From Bryobacteraceae bacterium (lineage in GTDB: Bacteria; Acidobacteriota; Terriglobia; Bryobacterales; Bryobacteraceae), in the NCBI GenBank assembly GCA_026129905.1, contig JAHCHE010000021.1, positions 1 to 64,000 of the forward strand: DNA of 64,000 nt, given 5' to 3'. The position numbers and the translations under genes were made by a program. Below the pieces are notes generated by a model, which worked only from the letters and a program-made list of their open reading frames with translations, ran no database searches and was not told the DNA's origin. Below, one piece after another: positions 38,375-46,126 of this stretch; within the stretch, counting starts at the first letter, position 1; each line of letters starts with the position of its first letter.

Positions 38375-39901
38375 CTACTCCTCCAGCGCCTTGAGCCGGT
38401 CGGCGAGGCCAAGCGGGCCTTCCGGGCGCAGCAGCGGGAACAGGATCACGTCGCGGATCGATTTCGAGTCGGTGAACAGCATCGCCAGCCGGTCGATGCC
38501 GATGCCTTCGCCGCCGGTGGGCGGCAGGCCGTAGCACATCGCGCGGAGATAGTCCTCGTCCATCTGGTGCGCTTCCTGGTCGCCGCCTTCGCGCAGCTTC
38601 CGCTGCATCTCGAAGCGGCGGCGCTGCTCCTGCGGGTCGTTCAGCTCGGTGTAGGCGTTGGCGATTTCCATGCCGCCGGCGTAGATCTCGAAGCGCTCGA
38701 CGAAATCCGGTTCGTCGGGCTTGGATTTCGAAAGCGGCGAGGTTTCGAGCGGGTAGTCGTAGATGATGATGGGATCGAACAGGTGCGGCTCGGCGATCCG
38801 CTCGAAGATCTCCACCAGGGCCGCTCCCGAACCGGCGGCGCCGGAATGCCGCTTCAGCCAGTCCGGATCGGCGAGATCCTCTAACCTGGGGCGCTCGTCC
38901 GACGTGGGACGCTCGTCGCGCCGCCAGAACTCGATGACAGCTTCACGCAGGCTCAGCCGGCGGATGGCGGCGAAGTCGATCTCCCGCCCCTGGTAAGTCA
39001 ACCGGGTGGCGCCGACGGCGTCGAGCGCCGTCCGGCGGAGCAATTCGCACGAAAAATCCATCAGCACGCGATAATCCGCGTAGGCCTGATAGAATTCGAG
39101 CATCGTAAATTCCGGATTGTGCCGCGTCGAGATGCCTTCATTTCGGAAATTGCGGTTGATTTCGTAGACGCGGTCTAGCCCGCCGACGACCAGGCGCTTC
39201 AGGTACAGTTCCGGCGCGATGCGCAGGTAAAGGTCGACATCGAGCGCGTTGTGATGCGTGACAAACGGCCGGGCCGCCGCGCCGCCGTACATCGGCTGCA
39301 TCATCGGCGTTTCCACCTCGATGAAGCCGCGCTCCTCCAACTGGCGGCGGAGCGAGGCGACGATCCTGCTGCGGGTGACGAAGACCCGGCGCACGTCCGG
39401 ATTGGCGATCAGGTCCAGGTAGCGCTGCCGGTAGCGGGTCTCGACGTCCTCGAGGCCGTGCCATTTCTCGGGCATATTGAGCAGCGATTTCGCCAGAAAA
39501 TCGAGGCGGGACGCGTGCACGCTCAGTTCGCCCGTCTTGGTGCGGAACAGGTAGCCTTCCACGCCGAGGATGTCGCCGATGTCGAGGAGGTTCTTGAACA
39601 GCTCGAAATCCTCGGGGCGGACGGATTCCTTCCGGACGTAGATCTGGAGCCGTTCGCCGCCCTGCGCCAGGTGCGCGAACCCCGCCTTGCCCATGCGGCG
39701 GATAGTCTGGACGCGGCCGCCAATCCGCACCTCGGCCCGCTCCGCTTCGAGCTGTTCGGCCGAGGCGGAACCGTACCGCTCGAGCGCATCGGGAATCGTG
39801 TGCGTGAAGTCGAAGCGGTGGCCGTACGGCCTAAAGCCCAACGTTTCGACGGCGCGGGCGCTCGCGAATCGCTGCCCCAAAATGTCGTCTTCCAGCGACA
39901 C
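38375..39901 (-). CDS. lysS: Lysyl-tRNA synthetase, class II
   Basis: The product is 508 residues and charges tRNA-Lys. An N-terminal OB-fold anticodon-binding domain ([20 protein letters not shown]) is followed by the class II catalytic core: motif 1 ([19 protein letters not shown]), motif 2 ([19 protein letters not shown]) and motif 3 ([13 protein letters not shown]). An insert with [20 protein letters not shown] lies within the core. GTG 39901 has GAGGA 6 nt upstream. A TATAAT (39968-39963, minus strand) is a good -10 box with a leader of about 55 nt. The end is 103 bp from the aromatic hydroxylase start, so the two may be co-transcribed. Confidence 0.96.
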   Translation of the reverse strand: MSLEDDILGQRFASARAVETLGFRPYGHRFDFTHTIPDALERYGSASAEQLEAERAEVRIGGRVQTIRRMGKAGFAHLAQGGERLQIYVRKESVRPEDFELFKNLLDIGDILGVEGYLFRTKTGELSVHASRLDFLAKSLLNMPEKWHGLEDVETRYRQRYLDLIANPDVRRVFVTRSRIVASLRRQLEERGFIEVETPMMQPMYGGAAARPFVTHHNALDVDLYLRIAPELYLKRLVVGGLDRVYEINRNFRNEGISTRHNPEFTMLEFYQAYADYRVLMDFSCELLRRTALDAVGATRLTYQGREIDFAAIRRLSLREAVIEFWRRDERPTSDERPRLEDLADPDWLKRHSGAAGSGAALVEIFERIAEPHLFDPIIIYDYPLETSPLSKSKPDEPDFVERFEIYAGGMEIANAYTELNDPQEQRRRFEMQRKLREGGDQEAHQMDEDYLRAMCYGLPPTGGEGIGIDRLAMLFTDSKSIRDVILFPLLRPEGPLGLADRLKALEE

Positions 39902-39990
39902 CGATGGTCCTCATTTCTCCGGCGGGTGGGATTCCGTTTTGGCGGTAGCCCTGAAGGGAACCATTATAAGACGGCGGCCGCGATAGCATG

Positions 39991-39999
39991 GGAGGGAGG
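39991..39999 (+). promoter_or_regulatory. Start-deciding ribosome binding site
   Basis: GGAGGGAGG lies 6 nt before ATG 40006. It comes after the upstream in-frame ATG 39988, so it rules out that longer start for the DUF2270 protein. Confidence 0.7.
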
Positions 40000-40005
40000 C
40001 CGCTG

Positions 40006-40716
40006 ATGCTGGAAACGGAACCCACCTCACCGCCGCCGGCCGACCGCCTGCTGCCGTCCAATTCGCAAGAACAGGTGAACTCGATCGCCCACTACTACCG
40101 GGGCGAACTCTCGCGCATGATCGCGTGGCGCGACCGCCTGGACCATACGACAAACTGGGCGATCGCCGCCTCCGCGGGCATGCTCTCCGTCAGTCTTTCG
40201 TCGCCCGACCAGCACCACGGGATCATTCTCTGCTGCGTGGGCATCGTTTTTCTGCTGCTCGGCATCGAGTCCCGCCGCTACCGTTTCTTCGACGTTTCCC
40301 GGCGACGGGTCCGGCTGCTGGAACAAAACTATTACGCCCGAATTTTCGTGCGAACCGACGCGGAATATCAGGCCGACTGGCGCGACGCCCTCAGCCGGGA
40401 CCTGCTCGAGCCCCGCTATCATCTGACCGTGACGCAGGCCATGGGCCAACGGCTGCGGCGCAATTACGGCTGGATTTTTCTGGTGCTGTTGACGGCCTGG
40501 TGGCTGAAGGTCTCCACCGACATTCTCAATCCCCGCACCGGCGAAACGCGCTTCGTGCATACGTTGGACCAGTTGCTTCGGAACGCCGCCATCAGCTATA
40601 TACCGGGTTGGCTGGTCGCGGGCGGCGTGGCGCTGTTCGCGGGCTGGCTGGTCTACCTGATCCAACGATGCAAGAACGACAAGTGCGGAACCCAATCGGG
40701 CGGCGTCGAGGTATAG
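40006..40716 (+). CDS. DUF2270-family membrane protein
   Basis: The product is 236 residues with four predicted membrane helices in two hairpins (WAIAASAGMLSVSL; GIILCCVGIVFLLLG; YGWIFLVLLTAWWLK; WLVAGGVALFAGWLVYLI). The charged stretch RRYRFFDVSRRRVRLLEQNYYARIF matches uncharacterised DUF2270 proteins. I chose ATG 40006 over ATG 39988 because a strong GGAGGGAGG lies between them, 6 nt before 40006. It is divergent from lysS and overlaps the start region of the esterase-like gene. The function is unknown. Confidence 0.85.
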   Translation: MLETEPTSPPPADRLLPSNSQEQVNSIAHYYRGELSRMIAWRDRLDHTTNWAIAASAGMLSVSLSSPDQHHGIILCCVGIVFLLLGIESRRYRFFDVSRRRVRLLEQNYYARIFVRTDAEYQADWRDALSRDLLEPRYHLTVTQAMGQRLRRNYGWIFLVLLTAWWLKVSTDILNPRTGETRFVHTLDQLLRNAAISYIPGWLVAGGVALFAGWLVYLIQRCKNDKCGTQSGGVEV

Positions 40717-42800
40717 GCGCCGAGTTTACGGTCAGCCGGCGCGCTCTCCTGGCTGGACTCGCCGCGCCGCTGTGCGGAAGCGCGGAGACTCCCGCGGAGC
40801 AGGCGCTAGCGTTGCGCAAGGCGGCGGCCGGCGACGGCGAGAAAGCCGTACTCGACTTATTGGAGGGGCGGGCCCGAGATTCGCTGGCGGCGATTCGCCG
40901 TAGCCGCACGCGGGCGGACGCGGACCGGTACCGCGCCGACTTGCTTCGCGGCAAGCTGCGGGAGTCGCTCGGATTGGGGCGCCTGCCAGGGCCGCTGCGG
41001 GTGAGGCCGCGACAGGTAGGGATTCTCACGCGCGCGGGATACCGCATCGAGAAGCTCACGTACGAGACCCTGCCCGACGTTGAGGTCCCGGCGCATGTCT
41101 ACGCGCCCGAGCAATCCCAAGGCCGCGGTCCCGCCATCCTCTTCTACTGCGGCCACTGGTGGGAAGACAGCAAGACCAAGCCGGATTTCCAGGCCTTCTG
41201 CATCAACATGGCGCGCGCCGGCTTCGTCGTGATGACCTTCGACCCGTTCGGCCAGGGCGAGCGCGGCGTCTCCAATCGCGACCATCGTCGAACGGAGATG
41301 TTGCTGACCGGCGTTTCGCAGCAGGGCATCGCCGAGTACGAAACCCGATGCGCACTAGCGTATCTGGCTTGGCGCAGGGACGTGGACCCGCGGCGCATCG
41401 GCTTCACCGGCGCCTCGGGCGGCGGCTACAACACGTGGATCACGGCCGCGCTCGACGATCGCATCGCGGTAGCCGTCCCGGTGGTGGGTACCAGCGAATT
41501 CTACGAACAGATCAGCGTCTGCCGTCCGCTGGACTGGTACAACGCGAACGAGCACTGCCATTTCGTTCCGAACCTGATCCGCTACGCGAACAACCATGAG
41601 TTCGTCGCGATGATCGCTCCGCGCCCGTTGATGATCATTGCCGCGTCCCAGGATCAGAGTTTTCCCGTCGAGGGTGTGCGGCAGGTGTTCAAGTACGGCG
41701 AGGAAATCTACGCCGGGTCGCGGGACGGCGAGAAGGTGTCCTACTACGAGGATTCCACCACCGGCCACGGCTACCAGCAAAAGAAACGCGAGGCCGCATA
41801 CGGCTGGTTTCTGAAATGGCTGATGAACCGCGGCGACGGCGCGCCGTTTCCGGAGCCGCCGACTGAAACCGAGCCCTGGGACTCTCCCGAGCTGCGCTGC
41901 TTTCCTCCCGGCGAGAACAAGCCCGCCGGCCCGGGCATCGCGGCGATGGCGGCGAAACTGGCGGGCGCCACGCGAACACCGAAAGCGAAGCCTCGGCTAG
42001 CGGAGGTGTTGGGAGTTGCGGACAGCGGCTCGGCGGCGCCCGTTCGCCTCGAAGACAGGCCCGTCCAACGCGTCGTGTTCCGGGCGCAGGACGGACTCTC
42101 TATTCCCGCGTTCGCGCTCCAGGCCGGCGGCGAGAGAAAAGGGTTCCTGCTGGCCCTGGACGACAACGGCAAGGAAGACCTGGCCGCCGAGCCGCTGGTG
42201 GAAGAAGCGCGGCGCGCCGGGTGGGCCGTGGCCGGAGTGGATGTGCGGGGGATCGGCGAACTTAGCACGTCGAAGCCCGGCTGGGTGTTCGCGGTAAGCC
42301 TTCTGCTGGGCGAGAATTTCGTCTGGCGACAGGCGCTCGACCTGGTGGCCGCTTCGCGTCAGTTGCCCGCCGCGCCGCTGGCGGTGTATGCGCGCGGGCA
42401 TAACGCCGCGCTCGCCGCCACGTACGCGCTCGCGGTGATGCAAGGGGTGCGCTGGTTCGTCTTGCGCGACGGCTTTCTCAGCTTTCGCCAGTTCCTCGAG
42501 CGGCCGGAATCGATGCGGGCTTCTTTCGCGCTCCACACCGGCGAACGTTACCGGAAGGCCGTGTACGACCGCGAAATTCCTTCGGAGTACTTCGTTTTCG
42601 ACGTCCTGCGGCATTTCGATCTGCCGCAATTGCTCGAATCGCTGACGTGTCCCGGCTTGATCGCCAACCCCATCGACGGCGACTGGAAGCGGATGTCGGA
42701 ACCTGAGGCCCGGCGGTTTGTCGAGCCGCGGACTCGGCTCGAGTGCTCCGCCGCCGCGGACGCCGTTCTGGCAAGTTTCCGGGCGTTGCTTACGGCGTGA
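40668..42800 (+). CDS. Exported alpha/beta hydrolase, double-domain acetylxylan esterase-like
   Basis: The product has about 710 residues. A twin-arginine-like signal SRRALLAGLAAPLCG sits about 24 residues in. The first alpha/beta-hydrolase domain has the nucleophile in GASGGGYNTW (Ser near 250) and a likely catalytic His in TTGHGYQQ (near 366). A second hydrolase-like domain follows (about 460-705; GFLLALDDNGKEDLAAEPLV, VDVRGIGELS) without an obvious G-x-S-x-G serine, so it looks degenerate. Family relatives deacetylate plant polysaccharides. The start is uncertain: ATG 40668 and GTG 40683 both fall inside the DUF2270 gene, which argues for coupled translation. Confidence 0.82.
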   Translation: MQERQVRNPIGRRRGIGAEFTVSRRALLAGLAAPLCGSAETPAEQALALRKAAAGDGEKAVLDLLEGRARDSLAAIRRSRTRADADRYRADLLRGKLRESLGLGRLPGPLRVRPRQVGILTRAGYRIEKLTYETLPDVEVPAHVYAPEQSQGRGPAILFYCGHWWEDSKTKPDFQAFCINMARAGFVVMTFDPFGQGERGVSNRDHRRTEMLLTGVSQQGIAEYETRCALAYLAWRRDVDPRRIGFTGASGGGYNTWITAALDDRIAVAVPVVGTSEFYEQISVCRPLDWYNANEHCHFVPNLIRYANNHEFVAMIAPRPLMIIAASQDQSFPVEGVRQVFKYGEEIYAGSRDGEKVSYYEDSTTGHGYQQKKREAAYGWFLKWLMNRGDGAPFPEPPTETEPWDSPELRCFPPGENKPAGPGIAAMAAKLAGATRTPKAKPRLAEVLGVADSGSAAPVRLEDRPVQRVVFRAQDGLSIPAFALQAGGERKGFLLALDDNGKEDLAAEPLVEEARRAGWAVAGVDVRGIGELSTSKPGWVFAVSLLLGENFVWRQALDLVAASRQLPAAPLAVYARGHNAALAATYALAVMQGVRWFVLRDGFLSFRQFLERPESMRASFALHTGERYRKAVYDREIPSEYFVFDVLRHFDLPQLLESLTCPGLIANPIDGDWKRMSEPEARRFVEPRTRLECSAAADAVLASFRALLTA

Positions 42801-42845
42801 ATCTGAGAGGTTCGCGGGCCGGGCGGCACATCCATTGAGAGCTCG

Positions 42846-44153
42846 ATGCCCGGCGCCGAAAGTCCGTCCGATATTCTCGCCGCGATCCAGGACTTCCTCC
42901 GCGCCAGCCGCCAGCCGGCCATCCTCGAACCCGGCGAGGAGCCGTTGCCATTGATGCCGGACAGCTTTCATCTCGAGGTCCGCGGGGCGCGGGTTCTGCT
43001 TCAAGCCTGGGACGAAAAGCGCAACATCGCCCGGCGCGTTTCGGCGCTCGACCAACAGGCGCGCGGCAAGCTCACGCTGCGCGTGGATCATTTCGGCGGC
43101 CGGCAGGGTTCGGTCCTGCTGTTCGACCAGGCGCGCCCGTCGAACATCGCGGCGGACCGCAAGGCGGCGCGCATGGTGTTCCGGGAGACGTTCCGCCGCT
43201 TCCTGCGGCGGCAGTTCCTGGACTGGAAACTCGTCGCGCTGAGTTCGGACGCCGATCTCGAGCACTCGCTGTCGCCGACCTATCCGCGCGCGTATCTGAC
43301 TTCCGGTTCCCGGGGCTGGGCGGCCATCGCCGCGCCCGCCGATCCGGGCGCCGCTGCGGGCATCCTCACGTACGGCCTCGTGTGGCTCGATTACCTGCGC
43401 AAGCGCGAGAAGCGCACCTACGTCGAGGGCCTCGCGCTCTTCGTGCCGGAAGGGCAACAGCGCGCGACATGCCTACGGCTGGGCTACCTGGACCGGCAAA
43501 CGACGCGCTTCTCCGTCTATGTCTACCAGGACGGTTTCGAAGAGGAGATCGATCCGCGCGACCACGGCAATCTCGAGACGCGGCTCGAAACGTGCCAGGG
43601 GACGACGGCGCCGGTTCGTCATGGCGAGCCGGAATCGTGGCTGGAATCGCAGGTTCGGGCGCACTTGGCGACGATCGATCCCGACCTGCTCGCCGAGCCG
43701 GTCTACGGCCAGGTTCCCGCGTTCGCGGGCGGGGAGCGCGACGTGATCGACCTGCTCGCCGTCGAACGGCGCGGACGCCTTGCGGTGCTGGAATTGAAAG
43801 CTTCCGCCGAACCGCACCTGCCGTTACAGGCGCTCGATTATTGGATGCGCGTGGAGTGGCACGCCGCGCGGAATGAGTTCGGCGCCCGGGGGTACTTCCG
43901 GGACCGGCGTTTGTCCGCGGCGCCGCCACGCCTGGTGCTGATCGCTCCGGCGTTGGAATTTCATCCCACGACGGAAACCATCTTGCGCTATTTCGACCCG
44001 CGCATCCCGGTAGAGCGAATCGGCGTCGGGATGCAGTGGCGCGACCGCTTGCAGGTGGCGTTCCGGATACAGGGCAGCGCGAAGCCGGGCATGGGCACGG
44101 AGACCGCCGTCCAGGCGGATCTCACGCCCCGATCTCTACCACCGCTTCCGTGA
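42846..44153 (+). CDS. PD-(D/E)XK nuclease-like protein of unknown role
   Basis: The product is 435 residues and soluble. The N-terminal 270 residues (for example FHLEVRGARVLLQAWDEKRN) match no family I know. The C-terminal part has a clear PD-(D/E)XK core: Asp302 in ERDVIDLLAV, then Glu316-Leu-Lys318 in AVLELKAS, followed by a helix with LQALDYWMRV. Such cores occur in restriction, repair and defence nucleases, and some are non-catalytic. No methyltransferase or helicase lies nearby, so a restriction system is not supported. The last 32 nt overlap the convergent metallo-beta-lactamase gene, and the C-terminal residues there (SLPPLP) look like run-on sequence. Confidence 0.75.
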   Translation: MPGAESPSDILAAIQDFLRASRQPAILEPGEEPLPLMPDSFHLEVRGARVLLQAWDEKRNIARRVSALDQQARGKLTLRVDHFGGRQGSVLLFDQARPSNIAADRKAARMVFRETFRRFLRRQFLDWKLVALSSDADLEHSLSPTYPRAYLTSGSRGWAAIAAPADPGAAAGILTYGLVWLDYLRKREKRTYVEGLALFVPEGQQRATCLRLGYLDRQTTRFSVYVYQDGFEEEIDPRDHGNLETRLETCQGTTAPVRHGEPESWLESQVRAHLATIDPDLLAEPVYGQVPAFAGGERDVIDLLAVERRGRLAVLELKASAEPHLPLQALDYWMRVEWHAARNEFGARGYFRDRRLSAAPPRLVLIAPALEFHPTTETILRYFDPRIPVERIGVGMQWRDRLQVAFRIQGSAKPGMGTETAVQADLTPRSLPPLP

Positions 44154-46077
44154 TCTGGCCCAGATACTTGCCGTTTCGTATGACGTCGGCGGCGATGGCG
44201 AACCGCGGTCCGGGCGCCTGCCAGTCGCGCGGCGCGCTCACCGTGACGGGCTGCTTCACTTTCGAGTTCGCCGGCACTTCGAACTTCAGCGTCGCCGGCT
44301 CAACGCGCCATTCCGACGGCGCCACCAGAGCCACCTCCATCTTCATCGGCGACGGATAGTAGTTCTGAACGCGGATCTCGAGCGACTGCCTGCCTCCCGG
44401 CGCGAGCAGAATCTGGTACGGGTATATGCTCACCCAGCTTGGGTCGAGTCCGAAATTCGTCTCGCCCTCCGGCAGCAGGTCCGAGAACAACTGCTGCTGC
44501 TTCCGGAGCTTGTCGAACGTCAGCTCCATTGTCTTCCGGTCCACGGGATACGGCTTGCCGTGGCCGGGAGCGATCATGGTGGGCTCGTGGTCGATCAGGT
44601 TCCGGATCGACTTGATGTGGCTGTCGTTTTCCACGTGGTTGCGGAAGATCAGGTTGTGGCGCAGCGTGCCGTCCTTCAGCGGGTTCTCGAAAAACGCGTC
44701 GCCGGTGAACGCCAGCCGGTTGCCATCCACCGTCACGAAGAGAGCCATCTGGTACTCGGTGTGTCCGGGGGAGTGCGTGACCTCGAAATCGTACTCCTCC
44801 CAGCGGAATTTCTCGCCGTGCCGGAACGAGCGGTTGACTTTGAACGGTTCGCCGAGGATGCAGCCCAGGTTGTAGCCGCGCGGCCGCTCGAACACGTCCA
44901 CCATGTTTTCGTAGCACCAGATCTGGGTTCCGTGATGGCGCACCAGGTGCGGGAAGCCGTTCATGTGGTCGTCGTGCATGTGGCTCGGCATGGCGACGTC
45001 GATGGACTTCATGCCCCAGTCGCGCTTCAGCGCGTCGATGCTGTGCTCCACGAAGCGGATACGGTCCGTGGCGGCGGTGGCGCCGAGGAATGAGCCGAAG
45101 TGCGTCCCGGACGCCGACCCGTAGTCGATGAACATCGCCTTGCCGCTGTTGCTGAGGATGGCGTAGAACGACGACGTCGTGTCGTAGTGCGCGATGAAGT
45201 GCGGGCTGACGGCGTAGGCGCGGCTTTCCTCCACCGGATTGCGGCCGGTCTGGAACTTGAAGTATTCCGTCAGCCGCTTGATCGTCTCCGCCATGGCCGC
45301 GTCGGGATCGGGAATCGGCTCGCCGTGCGAGGGCAGCAGCATGGCCGGCTTCTGCTCGCGCAGCCGCGCCAGCGAATAGATGCCCAGGTCGATGCCTTCC
45401 ACGCCGCCGTAGGTCACCTGCGTGTCGTGCAGGTTCAGGAGCTTGCCCGGGGCCTGCATCAGGTCGCCGCTGAAAGCCGTCTTCTTCCCGTCCACGTCCG
45501 CCAGCAGAGTGATCGCGCCGAGAGTGTGTCCGGGCGTCGGGAGAACGAAGAAATCGGTCCGTTTCCAGCGGAAGGTCGAATAGTCGGCCAGGCCCTGTTT
45601 CACCGGGATGTTCTCGGTGATCGTATTGAAGTCGTTCCGCACGTAATACAGGTGGAATACGCGCCGGTTGCGCCAGAAGTTCTCGGCGTCCTCGAACAGG
45701 TGGCGCTCGTGCGCCGGGGCGGCGATCGGAATCGAGCGCTCGACGGCCCGCCAGTCGCCCTGGCACTGGTCGCGATGATGGTGCGTGTGCAGGACCCAGT
45801 CCACCTTATTGATCCCCATGTCCCGCAGGTGGTCGAGGATCTTGCCGGAGCCGAAGTCGATCAGGACGCAATCGGAGCCGTCCTTAACGACATAGACGTT
45901 GCACGTGTCCTCGAAGACAAACAGGTTGTCGGTGAGCTTGCGTGGCGCGCCTTCCGGCGTGAAGCCGGTGCGGCGATAGCCGGCCGATTTGGACCGGGAG
46001 TCCGCGCCCGCCGCGGCCGGCAGTCCCGCCAGGGCCGGAGTCGAGCGGAGGAAGTTGCGGCGCGTGGAAGTACTCAT
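44122..46077 (-). CDS. Tat-exported protein with two tandem metallo-beta-lactamase domains
   Basis: The product is 651 residues. A twin-arginine signal (STSTRRNFLRSTPALAGLPA) is followed by a first MBL domain (about 45-290) with HTHHHRDQ (97-104), TPGHTLG, FSGDLM and PSHGE. A second MBL domain (about 295-540) has SHMHDDHMNG, SPGHTEY, FTGDAFF and APGHGKP. The second HxHxDH is perfect; the first ends in Gln instead of His, so one metal ligand differs. A C-terminal beta-sandwich (about 550-651) may bind a surface or partner. A TACAAT box lies 7 nt before ATG 46077 and supports this start over ATG 46086, which overlaps the box. The substrate is unknown. Confidence 0.88.
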   Translation of the reverse strand: MSTSTRRNFLRSTPALAGLPAAAGADSRSKSAGYRRTGFTPEGAPRKLTDNLFVFEDTCNVYVVKDGSDCVLIDFGSGKILDHLRDMGINKVDWVLHTHHHRDQCQGDWRAVERSIPIAAPAHERHLFEDAENFWRNRRVFHLYYVRNDFNTITENIPVKQGLADYSTFRWKRTDFFVLPTPGHTLGAITLLADVDGKKTAFSGDLMQAPGKLLNLHDTQVTYGGVEGIDLGIYSLARLREQKPAMLLPSHGEPIPDPDAAMAETIKRLTEYFKFQTGRNPVEESRAYAVSPHFIAHYDTTSSFYAILSNSGKAMFIDYGSASGTHFGSFLGATAATDRIRFVEHSIDALKRDWGMKSIDVAMPSHMHDDHMNGFPHLVRHHGTQIWCYENMVDVFERPRGYNLGCILGEPFKVNRSFRHGEKFRWEEYDFEVTHSPGHTEYQMALFVTVDGNRLAFTGDAFFENPLKDGTLRHNLIFRNHVENDSHIKSIRNLIDHEPTMIAPGHGKPYPVDRKTMELTFDKLRKQQQLFSDLLPEGETNFGLDPSWVSIYPYQILLAPGGRQSLEIRVQNYYPSPMKMEVALVAPSEWRVEPATLKFEVPANSKVKQPVTVSAPRDWQAPGPRFAIAADVIRNGKYLGQITEAVVEIGA

Positions 46078-46084
46078 GGCGCCC

Positions 46085-46118
46085 ATTGTAGGACAGCGCG
46101 CGAGGATCGTTGTATGCT
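46085..46118. promoter_or_regulatory. Divergent leaderless-type promoter pair
   Basis: On the minus strand TACAAT (46090-46085) ends 7 nt before ATG 46077. On the plus strand TATGCT (46113-46118) ends 8 nt before ATG 46127. Neither gene has a Shine-Dalgarno sequence, so both transcripts would start at or next to the start codon. Confidence 0.5.
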
Positions 46119-46126
46119 GATACGCA

